64,000 bases of DNA, taken from Tenacibaculum sp. 190130A14a. GTDB taxonomy: Bacteria > Bacteroidota > Bacteroidia > Flavobacteriales > Flavobacteriaceae. How positions within the stretch are numbered: position 1 is the first letter of the stretch; each line of letters starts with the position of its first letter. Positions 39,181-47,097 of this stretch are shown piece after piece. The stretch lies in NCBI RefSeq assembly GCF_964048965.1, contig NZ_OZ040189.1:1116001-1180000 (forward strand), written 5' to 3'. The notes below the pieces were generated by a model. That model worked only from the letters and a program-made list of their open reading frames with translations. It ran no database searches and was not told the origin of the DNA. A program made the translations under genes and the position numbers.

Positions 39181-40569
39181 TTAACTTTTTGATTTAGAAC
39201 TTGAGTTAAAATATATCAATATTGAGCTCAATGCTAACAACAATGAAATAAATAGGATGCTATATCCACTTGCTGGATCAAATGCAATAGAAGTTTGTAA
39301 AGAAACACCATTTAATTGAGGAATATAAATAAGAATACCCAAGCTTAATAGCAACCCAATTGATACTAATATGTTTGGGACTATTTTTCTAGATATTCTT
39401 TTTGGATAATTCGATTTTTTCCATTTCCAAATTTGATATGAAAATAATATGAATAACAGAAATACCAGGAACGGTAAATGTCTATAATAAGCGAAAGATG
39501 AACTATTGTAGTAACCTTTACCCAGAAGGATTCCATAGATGCCATTTATAATTTCTACTTCAGGAGCTTGATTTGAATTAATAAGTACTACAATGGCTTT
39601 CTTTAAAGAAGGTAAAATGTACATATGTGATTCAAAACTTTTATTCGTTCCTCCATGATAAAAAACTGAAGAGTCGTTGTTTATAAACCATCCCAATCCA
39701 TAGAACGATTTATTAGTATCTTTTTTAGAAACTAATTGAGTTACTGTATTTGAATTTAACTTTGAGTTTGGGTGATTATGATAGCCATTCATAATATGAC
39801 GTAAATATGTAGCCATATCGCTCGCAGAACTAGAAATTAAACCAGAAGAAGCTTCCTGAGGATGAAGATCAGCGTTGAATTTTAGAATAGGATAATATAG
39901 GAAATACTGATAACTATTAATTAAATCAATATTTGTATTAGCGGATGTTTCATGTAATTCTAAGGGAGAAGTAATATAAGACTCTAAACATTCTTCATAT
40001 GTCTTATGTGTTACTTTCTTGATAATTAAACCTAGTAATCTATAATTCACGTTTGAATACCTAAATGGCTGTGTAGGTACATTTTTTATTGCTAACTCTC
40101 TTAAAGTTTTAGCGTAGTACGCTTCATAACTAAAACTAGTGTCAGTTTTGAATGTTCTTCCCATCTCAGTACTAATACCAGAAGTGTGACGTAACAAATC
40201 CTCAATAGTAATCTTATCAGAAATTTGTTTGTTTCTATACCTAAACCATTGTAAATATTTAGATACAGGATCTTGTAGGTGTAACTTTCCTTCTTCCTGT
40301 AACCTAAGAATAAGTAATGCGGTAAACGATTTTGAAATAGAACCAATCAAGTACCTATCTCCTTTTTTTGCATCTCCAAAATGCTTTAAATAGACTGTTT
40401 TATGTTCATCGGTTATCGCAACAGCTATACTTGGAGAATTGTAATATTCCCTTTTTTGTTTGATAAAATTGGTAATTTCATCTAGAGTTTCTTTTGATAG
40501 CTCTGAATTGTTTTGCGCAGAAGAAAACAAAACAGTAAAAAGGAACAGTAGTGATAAAAAAGTTCTCAT
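39181..40569 (-). CDS. Serine hydrolase of the beta-lactamase/penicillin-binding family with C-terminal membrane segments
   Basis: The 462-residue product starts with a signal peptide (MRTFLSLLFLFTVLFSSAQ). The class C-like triad is present: SISKS near residue 75, YSNVNY, and HGGTNKS. The last 110 residues hold three or four hydrophobic segments, so it is a membrane-anchored periplasmic enzyme. A longer frame begins at 40632, but only the ATG at 40569 gives a proper signal peptide. The substrate is unknown. Confidence 0.88.
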   Translation of the reverse strand: MRTFLSLLFLFTVLFSSAQNNSELSKETLDEITNFIKQKREYYNSPSIAVAITDEHKTVYLKHFGDAKKGDRYLIGSISKSFTALLILRLQEEGKLHLQDPVSKYLQWFRYRNKQISDKITIEDLLRHTSGISTEMGRTFKTDTSFSYEAYYAKTLRELAIKNVPTQPFRYSNVNYRLLGLIIKKVTHKTYEECLESYITSPLELHETSANTNIDLINSYQYFLYYPILKFNADLHPQEASSGLISSSASDMATYLRHIMNGYHNHPNSKLNSNTVTQLVSKKDTNKSFYGLGWFINNDSSVFYHGGTNKSFESHMYILPSLKKAIVVLINSNQAPEVEIINGIYGILLGKGYYNSSSFAYYRHLPFLVFLLFILFSYQIWKWKKSNYPKRISRKIVPNILVSIGLLLSLGILIYIPQLNGVSLQTSIAFDPASGYSILFISLLLALSSILIYFNSSSKSKS

Positions 40570-40722
40570 AGAATCTTGTAATTTAAAAGTTGTTTTTAGA
40601 AAATATTTTTTGGAGTAAATGTATATGAACAACCTCTAGAATGTTGATGTTATATAGGATTAGTGGCGAAAAGCACAGTTTTAGGTGCGAAATTAATAAC
40701 GAATTATGAAGTTCTTCAGAAC

Positions 40723-40756
40723 TTTTTGTGGTTGGATTTTGGTATGCATACGTTTG
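40723..40756 (+). promoter_or_regulatory. Orphan promoter, TTTG-N20-TACGTTTG
   Basis: A -33-like tttttg (40723-40728) is followed after 20 nt by the exact -7 match TACGTTTG (40749-40756). No gene starts within reach before the terminator at 40806. It lies in the 311-nt gap between the serine hydrolase gene and the amidase gene; apart from the RNA described next and the amidase promoter I see nothing else in that gap. Confidence 0.6.
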
Positions 40757-40762
40757 TATATT

Positions 40763-40831
40763 CCTTTTTTCAAATAGAGAATATGTAAATACATATACAA
40801 ACAAGCTCTTCTTTTTTAGAAGAGTTTTTTG
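40763..40831 (+). ncRNA. Candidate small RNA with own promoter and terminator
   Basis: Between the orphan promoter and an intrinsic terminator lies a region of about 69 nt. It holds a palindromic hairpin (atatgtaaatacatat, 40781-40796) and the terminator hairpin ctcttct with agaagag (40806-40824) followed by six T. No open reading frame of useful size is present. The arrangement promoter-hairpin-terminator is what a small RNA gene looks like, but there is no homology support. Confidence 0.45.
40806..40831 (+). terminator. Intrinsic terminator in the gap before the amidase gene
   Basis: A 7-bp stem (ctcttct with agaagag), 5-nt loop and a run of six T. No plus-strand protein gene precedes it within 1.6 kb. 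Confidence 0.8.
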
Positions 40832-40844
40832 TTAGTATAATTTA

Positions 40845-40852
40845 TATCTTTG
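40845..40852 (+). promoter_or_regulatory. Promoter (-7 box TATCTTTG) for the amidase gene
   Basis: An exact TAnnTTTG match lies 28 nt before the ATG at 40881 and just after the terminator at 40806. Confidence 0.65.
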
Positions 40853-40880
40853 AGAATCAGATAAATTATACATTACTACT

Positions 40881-42515
40881 ATGCATAAAATATGTTACAT
40901 ATTGCTAGTCATCTTACTTATTGGATGTAAAGCAAAAAAAGAAGAGGTTGCACAAGATTTTACTATATATAATGAAACAACAGAAATAAAAGATCAACAG
41001 GCGCATGAGAACCCTCGAATGAAGTTTAAACTAATTCAATCTAAGGTATTAGATATGAATGAAGTTTTTAAACCTTTTCAAAATGAATTATCAAAATTTT
41101 CAGAAACAGATTACTCAAGTTTAAAACCATTAATTCTTGAAAAATCAATACCGTCAATTCAAAAAGCAATTAAAGCAGGTAAATTAAATTATGAAAAACT
41201 AATATTATTCTATTTATACAGAATTAAAAAGTTTGAGAGTGATTCTACAAAGTATTTAAATGCTGTAATTAGTTTAAATCCGAATGTAGTAGAAGAAGCT
41301 AGACAAAAAGATAAGACTTTAAAAGAGAAAAATATTTCAACTGAATCAATTTTCGGAATGCCAATCTTATTAAAGGATAATATTAATACGGATAATTTAC
41401 CAACAACAGCAGGAGCTTTAGCTTTAAAAGATAATAGAACAGGAAATGCTTTTATTGTAGAGAAGTTAAAAGAAAATGGAGCTTTAATCTTAGGAAAGGT
41501 TAATTTAAGTGAATGGGCATATTATTTTTGTGCTGGATGTCCATTAGGATATAGTGCTATTGGAGGTCAAACGTTAAACCCATATGGTAGAAAAGTATTT
41601 GAAACAGGAGGATCAAGTGCAGGAAGTGGAGTAGCCACTGCTGCTAATTATGCAGTAGCAACCATTGGAACGGAAACAGCGGGATCTATAACCTCACCAT
41701 CCAGTCAAAATTCGGTTGTAGGGTTAAAACCAACAATTGGAGTGTTAAGTAGATCTGGAATTGTACCAATATCAAGTACATTAGATACACCAGGGCCTAT
41801 GACTAAGAATGTGATTGATAATTACATTCTTTTTAAAGCAATGCTTGGGTTGGATGCAACCGATAAAAAATCAAAGGAATTTAATGAGATAGCTGAAGAA
41901 TTAAATCCAACAGAATTGAAGGGAAAAAGATTTGGTGTTATTGCTTCATTGTTAGAGAATCCTGTGTACAAAAAAACTACAGAAAGCTTAAGGGAAGCGG
42001 GAGTAGAAGTTGTTGAATTGACACCTGAGCAAACAAGCTTAGAAGGCTTTTTAACATTGTTAAATATTGATATGAAGTATGATTTACCACATTATTTTGA
42101 AGGTAAACCTGTATCAGTTACTTCAGTTGAAGATGTGATTACTTTTAACAAAAAAGACAGTATTCTTAGAGCACCGTATGGTCAACAATTATTTGAAGGG
42201 ATTGTAAAAGATACTACAAGTTTAGAAGATTTAGAGAAAGTAAAGAGTAGTTTGAAGACAAATAGTAGAATATATTTTTCTGCTTTAGAATCAGATAATT
42301 TAGATGCAATTCTTTCAATCAATAATTATCATTCAGCATATTCAGCGGTAGCAGAATATCCCAACTTAACTATTCCAATGGGATATAAAGAAACAGGAGA
42401 ACCAATGAATCTTACATTAATAGGAAAGCCAAAATCGGAGTTTACCTTACTATCTTTAGGCCTATCTATAGAAAATCTAACAAAAATTAGAAAATTACCT
42501 AAGGGGTATGAGTAA
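40881..42515 (+). CDS. Amidase-signature family lipoprotein
   Basis: The 544-residue product has a lipoprotein signal with Cys in LLIGC, so it should sit in the envelope. The amidase signature triad is complete: Lys in ILLKDNIN (about residue 165), the serine in GGSSAGSG (about 245), and the nucleophile serine in ETAGSITSPSS (about 270). Unlike GatA it is not linked to gatB or gatC. The substrate is unknown; an extracellular amide or peptide amide is likely. Confidence 0.88.
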   Translation: MHKICYILLVILLIGCKAKKEEVAQDFTIYNETTEIKDQQAHENPRMKFKLIQSKVLDMNEVFKPFQNELSKFSETDYSSLKPLILEKSIPSIQKAIKAGKLNYEKLILFYLYRIKKFESDSTKYLNAVISLNPNVVEEARQKDKTLKEKNISTESIFGMPILLKDNINTDNLPTTAGALALKDNRTGNAFIVEKLKENGALILGKVNLSEWAYYFCAGCPLGYSAIGGQTLNPYGRKVFETGGSSAGSGVATAANYAVATIGTETAGSITSPSSQNSVVGLKPTIGVLSRSGIVPISSTLDTPGPMTKNVIDNYILFKAMLGLDATDKKSKEFNEIAEELNPTELKGKRFGVIASLLENPVYKKTTESLREAGVEVVELTPEQTSLEGFLTLLNIDMKYDLPHYFEGKPVSVTSVEDVITFNKKDSILRAPYGQQLFEGIVKDTTSLEDLEKVKSSLKTNSRIYFSALESDNLDAILSINNYHSAYSAVAEYPNLTIPMGYKETGEPMNLTLIGKPKSEFTLLSLGLSIENLTKIRKLPKGYE

Positions 42516-42533
42516 TAAATGGTGAATAAATCA

Positions 42534-42541
42534 TAATTTTG
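42534..42541 (+). promoter_or_regulatory. Promoter (-7 box TAATTTTG) for rimO
   Basis: An exact TAnnTTTG match followed by c, 20 nt before the rimO ATG. Confidence 0.65.
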
Positions 42542-42561
42542 CACTCCTTAAAATCAGTTAG

Positions 42562-43923
42562 ATGCGTACAAAGACGACAAAACAGAATAAGATTAATGTA
42601 GTAACCTTAGGGTGCTCTAAAAACGTTTACGACAGTGAGGTGTTGATGGGGCAACTGAAAGCAAATGGTAAAAATGTTGTTCATGAAGATGAAAATGATG
42701 ATGGTAATATTGTAGTAATAAACACTTGTGGTTTTATTGGTAAAGCAAAAGAAGAAAGTGTAGATACCATTTTACATTATGCACAAAAGAAGGAGCGAGG
42801 AGAAGTAGATAAAGTGTTTGTTTCTGGTTGTTTAAGTGAGCGTTATAAACCAGATTTAGAAAAAGAAATTACCAATGTAGATCAATATTTTGGTACACAT
42901 GATTTACCTAACTTATTAAAGGTTTTAGAAGCAGATTATAAGCATGAGTTAATAGGTGAACGTTTAACAACTACACCACAACATTATGCCTATTTAAAAA
43001 TAGCTGAAGGGTGTGATAGACCATGTTCTTTTTGTGCAATACCTTTAATGAGAGGGAAACACAAATCAACTCCAATTGAAGATTTAGTTACAGAAGCTCA
43101 AAAGCTGGCTGAAAAAGGAATCAAAGAAATTATGTTAATAGCTCAAGATTTAACATATTACGGTTTAGATCTTTACAAGAAAAGAGCATTGGCAGATTTA
43201 CTTAAAGAGTTAGTAAAAGTAGATGGTATTGAGTGGATTCGTTTACACTATGCTTTTCCATCTGGTTTTCCAATGGATGTATTAGATGTAATGAAAGAAG
43301 AGCCAAAGGTTTGTAATTACTTAGATATTCCATTACAACATATCAATACTGAAATTTTAAAATCTATGAAACGTGGTACAACTCATGAGAAAACTACTGC
43401 GTTGATTCATAAGTTTAGAGAATATGTCCCTAACATGGCAATTAGAACAACTTTAATTGTTGGATATCCTGGTGAAACAGAAGAGCAATTTCAAGAAATG
43501 AAAGATTGGGTAGAGGAAATGCGTTTTGAGCGTTTAGGAGCTTTTGAGTATTCTCATGAAGAAAATACAGGTGCTTTTGTTTTAGAAGATGATGTGCCAG
43601 CCGATGTAAAGTTTAGAAGAGTAAACGAAATCATGGAAGTACAATCGCAAATATCATGGGAATTAAATCAAGAAAAGATTGGAAAGACGTTCCGTTGTTT
43701 ATTTGATAGAAAAGATGGAGAATATTACTACGGACGTACAGAGTTTGATTCACCAGATGTAGATAACGATGTGATTGTAGATGCTCGTGAACATTATATT
43801 AAATTAGGAGAGTTTATTGATATAGAGATTTATGATGCTGGTGATTTTGATTTACATGGAACTCCTTTGGTAAAACAAGAAAGGCCTGTTCCTTTGAATA
43901 AGAGAAACGAAGAAAAAAAATGA
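42562..43923 (+). CDS. rimO: Ribosomal protein uS12 methylthiotransferase RimO
   Basis: The 453-residue product adds a methylthio group to an aspartate of ribosomal protein S12. The N-terminal cluster uses Cys in TLGCSKN, NTCGFI and SGCLSERY; the radical SAM cluster is in CDRPCSFC. The C-terminal TRAM domain ends in LHGTPLVK. LGCSKN and the overall pattern distinguish it from MiaB. A palindromic terminator follows. Confidence 0.95.
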   Translation: MRTKTTKQNKINVVTLGCSKNVYDSEVLMGQLKANGKNVVHEDENDDGNIVVINTCGFIGKAKEESVDTILHYAQKKERGEVDKVFVSGCLSERYKPDLEKEITNVDQYFGTHDLPNLLKVLEADYKHELIGERLTTTPQHYAYLKIAEGCDRPCSFCAIPLMRGKHKSTPIEDLVTEAQKLAEKGIKEIMLIAQDLTYYGLDLYKKRALADLLKELVKVDGIEWIRLHYAFPSGFPMDVLDVMKEEPKVCNYLDIPLQHINTEILKSMKRGTTHEKTTALIHKFREYVPNMAIRTTLIVGYPGETEEQFQEMKDWVEEMRFERLGAFEYSHEENTGAFVLEDDVPADVKFRRVNEIMEVQSQISWELNQEKIGKTFRCLFDRKDGEYYYGRTEFDSPDVDNDVIVDAREHYIKLGEFIDIEIYDAGDFDLHGTPLVKQERPVPLNKRNEEKK

Positions 43924-43924
43924 T

Positions 43925-43954
43925 AAAAAAATCCTGCAATTGCAGGATTTTTTT
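43925..43954 (+). terminator. Palindromic terminator after rimO
   Basis: The sequence aaaaaatcctgc-aatt-gcaggatttttt forms a 12-bp stem ending in a T-run, directly after the rimO stop codon. The stem core aatcctgc recurs in the terminator at 47049. Confidence 0.9.
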
Positions 43955-44010
43955 ATTCATCTTTGATAGAGTTTAAAAGTTAATATCGCGTATTCAAAAA
44001 GGTAAAGAGT

Positions 44011-44586
44011 GTGGATAAATTGATTAAATACATAAATGGTTACGTAACACTTAATACAGAGGAATTGACTGTTATTTTGTCTTTTTTTAAAAGAAGAGTA
44101 TTGGAAAAAGATAAGTTTATTATTAAGAAGGAACAGGTGGTAACCGATTATTATTTTATCGTCTCTGGAGGAGTAATTATTTATGATATTGAAGATGATA
44201 TACAGTATACAAGATATTTTGCTTTTGAAAATGAGTTTATAGGTGATATTGTTAAAATAAAAGAGAAAAAGCGTTCTAACTCATATATAAAAGCTATAGA
44301 AAAGACTGAGTTATTCAGTATCTCACATACCGATATGGAAATGTTATACGATCGATTTCCTTTATGGCAAAAGTTTGGAAGATTGTTATGGGAAGATGCA
44401 TTTGCAAGCGTCTTGTATGGGATACATAATTTTCAAACTTTAACCGCAAAAGAGCGTTATTTAGATTTGCTAAAACGTTCAGATCTTATATTCAGAGTAC
44501 CATTAAAAGATTTGTCTTTGTTTTTAGGAATAACTCCACAATCACTAAGTAGAATACGAAAGGAAATAAGTACTAAAAGAGAGTAA
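44011..44586 (+). CDS. Crp/Fnr-family transcriptional regulator
   Basis: The 191-residue product has a cyclic-nucleotide-binding-like domain (residues 1 to about 115, with IVSGGVIIYDIEDD) and a C-terminal helix-turn-helix (VPLKDLSLFLGITPQSLSRIRKE). The start is a GTG at 44011; no ATG is available before the conserved region. It has no cysteines for an Fe-S cluster. It probably controls the three genes that follow at 44796-47028. Confidence 0.85.
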   Translation: MDKLIKYINGYVTLNTEELTVILSFFKRRVLEKDKFIIKKEQVVTDYYFIVSGGVIIYDIEDDIQYTRYFAFENEFIGDIVKIKEKKRSNSYIKAIEKTELFSISHTDMEMLYDRFPLWQKFGRLLWEDAFASVLYGIHNFQTLTAKERYLDLLKRSDLIFRVPLKDLSLFLGITPQSLSRIRKEISTKRE

Positions 44587-44673
44587 CCTGAACTTCATAA
44601 ATACCATTAGAAATTCTAGAACCCAATGTAATTACCATTTTTTTAGATTTTGATCGAAATAGCTATAGCATAA

Positions 44674-44738
44674 TTACATGTTATTTGTAACGATTTTATA
44701 GAAAATGAACAGTCATTGGTATTAATTAACATTTGGTA
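44674..44738 (+). promoter_or_regulatory. Possible operators in front of the outer-membrane gene
   Basis: A dyad ttaca-N7-tgtaa lies at 44674-44690, and the direct repeat ttggta occurs at 44716-44721 and 44733-44738. Either could be a binding site for the Crp-like regulator encoded just upstream. The 209-nt gap contains no gene that I can see. Confidence 0.3.
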
Positions 44739-44795
44739 ATTTAAGGAAAAGAATATCAGACAATCTTTGTATTAAACTTAATTAATACAAATAAA

Positions 44796-45713
44796 ATGAT
44801 TGTAAGAAGAATAGTAGTTATAGCCTTATTTCTGGCCTCGAGTATGTTTGGACAAGTAACAGGAGAGGTTTTTGTTCCAAATGAAGATAGAGATATGTTT
44901 TATGTTCATTATACTCCAGAAATAGAAGATAATTCGCTTTATGAATATGAAAGAATAAGTGGGAAGTTTGGATTTCGACCAATAAAAATCGGTAAAATTA
45001 ACTTTTATAATACTATTGGTATGGATTATCATTCCATATTTAATAAGAATAATAATCTCTCTTTTCTTAGGGGTAAAGAAAAATATTATAACATAAACTA
45101 CAGTTTATTAACGCAATACAGAGTTTCAAGAAGTTGGACCATAAATGCGTTGTTTTTACCACATGTTATTGGAAATTTTAATGATGAACTAACCGAAGAA
45201 GATGTAAATATTAACGGAATTTTATTTGCTGAGAAAATATTTAAAAGTAAAAGGAATAAGAATTATTATGTATTAAGCTTTGGGGTCGGATACCTCACTC
45301 TATCTGGAAAAACACTAGTGAATCCAGTTGTCAATTTTACAGGGAATATAAATAATAAAGTAACCTTTACAGTAGGTTTACCAAATACTTATATCAAATA
45401 TAATTTCAATAAAAAGCATAGTATAAAATTGTTAGGGGATTTAAACGATTTTACAATGAGAGTAAATAAGCCTTTTATCCAAAATCAATTGAATAGTGTA
45501 AGAGTACATAAATCAATTTTTACAACAGTTACAGCAGGAATAGAATATACCTATTGGTTAAGTAAAAACGTTGGGATTATGGGGAGAGGTACTCATTCTG
45601 TATATGAAAAATACAGTTTTGAAGATGTTAATGAAAACGTGTTATATGAATATGATACTAATTTGAGGAGCTATGTTACTTTAGGATTAAAAATTAAAGC
45701 ATTTAATAAGTAA
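44796..45713 (+). CDS. Outer membrane protein, DUF6268-like
   Basis: The 305-residue product has a signal peptide (MIVRRIVVIALFLASSMFG) and a series of alternating amphipathic strands, many with aromatic ends, typical of an outer membrane beta-barrel. It resembles the DUF6268 family. Its role is unknown. It is followed by a small inner membrane protein 6 nt later and an NmrA-type gene, and preceded by a Crp-family regulator, so the four may form a response cassette. Confidence 0.75.
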   Translation: MIVRRIVVIALFLASSMFGQVTGEVFVPNEDRDMFYVHYTPEIEDNSLYEYERISGKFGFRPIKIGKINFYNTIGMDYHSIFNKNNNLSFLRGKEKYYNINYSLLTQYRVSRSWTINALFLPHVIGNFNDELTEEDVNINGILFAEKIFKSKRNKNYYVLSFGVGYLTLSGKTLVNPVVNFTGNINNKVTFTVGLPNTYIKYNFNKKHSIKLLGDLNDFTMRVNKPFIQNQLNSVRVHKSIFTTVTAGIEYTYWLSKNVGIMGRGTHSVYEKYSFEDVNENVLYEYDTNLRSYVTLGLKIKAFNK

Positions 45714-45719
45714 AATAGA

Positions 45720-46109
45720 ATGGGAAATAGAAAATTAGTATATAACAACTTTACTGCAAAAACATTTATGTTATTAGTAATTCCAGCATATGTTTTTCCT
45801 GCATTGATGTCTTGGTTATCAGGTTGGCTTTTTAAAAACTCAGTATTAATGAAAGCAAGTTTTATAAGTATTGCTATACCTTCTTTAGTAGCAACCATAA
45901 TAACTTACGTATTGTTATGGCAAATGAAAGTATGGCAAAAGTTTCCAAGTAAAAAGTATACAAGGGTATTGTTTATGACATTGTTATTGTTGGGAATTGC
46001 CATATTGGTAATTCAGTTATTCAGTTTGAACAATATTGTATTTGATATTCTATTGTCAACGGTTTTAGGAACTGTAATAACCACTTTGAAATTACCATTA
46101 AAAAAATAA
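45720..46109 (+). CDS. Small integral membrane protein
   Basis: The 129-residue product has four hydrophobic segments (about residues 15-37, 48-68, 83-101, 107-122) and basic ends. I do not recognise the family. It lies 6 nt after the outer membrane gene and 7 nt before the NmrA-like gene, so it is transcribed with both. Confidence 0.75.
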   Translation: MGNRKLVYNNFTAKTFMLLVIPAYVFPALMSWLSGWLFKNSVLMKASFISIAIPSLVATIITYVLLWQMKVWQKFPSKKYTRVLFMTLLLLGIAILVIQLFSLNNIVFDILLSTVLGTVITTLKLPLKK

Positions 46110-46116
46110 ATAGTAT

Positions 46117-47028
46117 ATGAGTTTAGAAAAGCCAACAATAGTTGTTTTTGGAGCAACTGGAACCGTAGGAGCTGAGGTTTTAAAATTATTGAGTAGTCGT
46201 AGTTGTTTGGTGAGAGGCGTGTTAAGAACTCCTTCCAGAGATTTACCAATTAGATTAAATGAAACTAATAACAACATTACATATGTAGCAGTTAATTTAA
46301 AGTCAAAGGAAGAAATAGAAAGAGCTTGTATTAATTCTGATACCATTTTTTTATTAACAGGAACATCTCCTTGGCAAGTAAATTTTGAGACAAATATTAT
46401 AGAAGTAGCTCAAAAGTTAAAAATAAAACGAATAGTAAAATTATCAGCACCTGTAATGCCGAGTAACATTCATGTAGAGGTAAGTGATTGGCACAGACAA
46501 ATAGAAAGAACACTTGGCAAAAGCGGTATTGATTATTGTTTGTTACAACCACATTCTTTTATGCAAAATTGGGAACGAAACACCTTCACAATTAAATATT
46601 TTGGAAAAATATTTGGAGTGATGGAAGAGGCAAAACGAAATTATGTAGATGCCAGAGATGTAGCAGAAATAGGAGTAGAATATTTGCTTTCTGATAAAGA
46701 GTTAAATGGGGAGGCAATTGTTATTTCAGGACCTGAAGCAATTTCAAATAAAGATATGGCTAATAGGATTTCACATGTAACTGAAAAGAAAGTTGTTTAC
46801 GAAAATATTTCAAGAGAAGCTTATTTAAAAAAGTTGACAAAACAAGCGAAATTACCCATGTGGTTGGCAAGACATATAATAGAAATAGAAACTTTAGCAC
46901 TAAAACAAACTGAACCAACAACTGATACTGTGCAAGTAATATTAAATCGACACCCAAGAATAATGGATACTTATTTACAGGAATCAAGACATAAATTTAT
47001 GATTTCCAAGTGGAGAGGATTCTTTTAA
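46117..47028 (+). CDS. NmrA-like NAD(P)-binding protein
   Basis: The 303-residue product has the NmrA/atypical SDR glycine motif VVFGATGTVGAEVL and the pattern KLSAPVMPS, HSFMQNW and YVDARDVAEIG. Such proteins are oxidoreductases or redox sensors that bind NAD(P). It is the last gene of a three-gene operon and is followed by a terminator. Confidence 0.85.
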   Translation: MSLEKPTIVVFGATGTVGAEVLKLLSSRSCLVRGVLRTPSRDLPIRLNETNNNITYVAVNLKSKEEIERACINSDTIFLLTGTSPWQVNFETNIIEVAQKLKIKRIVKLSAPVMPSNIHVEVSDWHRQIERTLGKSGIDYCLLQPHSFMQNWERNTFTIKYFGKIFGVMEEAKRNYVDARDVAEIGVEYLLSDKELNGEAIVISGPEAISNKDMANRISHVTEKKVVYENISREAYLKKLTKQAKLPMWLARHIIEIETLALKQTEPTTDTVQVILNRHPRIMDTYLQESRHKFMISKWRGFF

Positions 47029-47048
47029 AAGTATAATGTTGAATAACT

Positions 47049-47080
47049 AAAAAATCCTGCTAGAGCAGGATTTTTTTTAG
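47049..47080. terminator. Terminator between the NmrA-like gene and the M14 peptidase gene
   Basis: A 12-bp stem (aaaaaatcctgc with complement) and a taga loop are followed by T. It can act on both strands for the convergent genes. Confidence 0.9.
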
Positions 47081-47097
47081 TTTATATAGATAATGAG

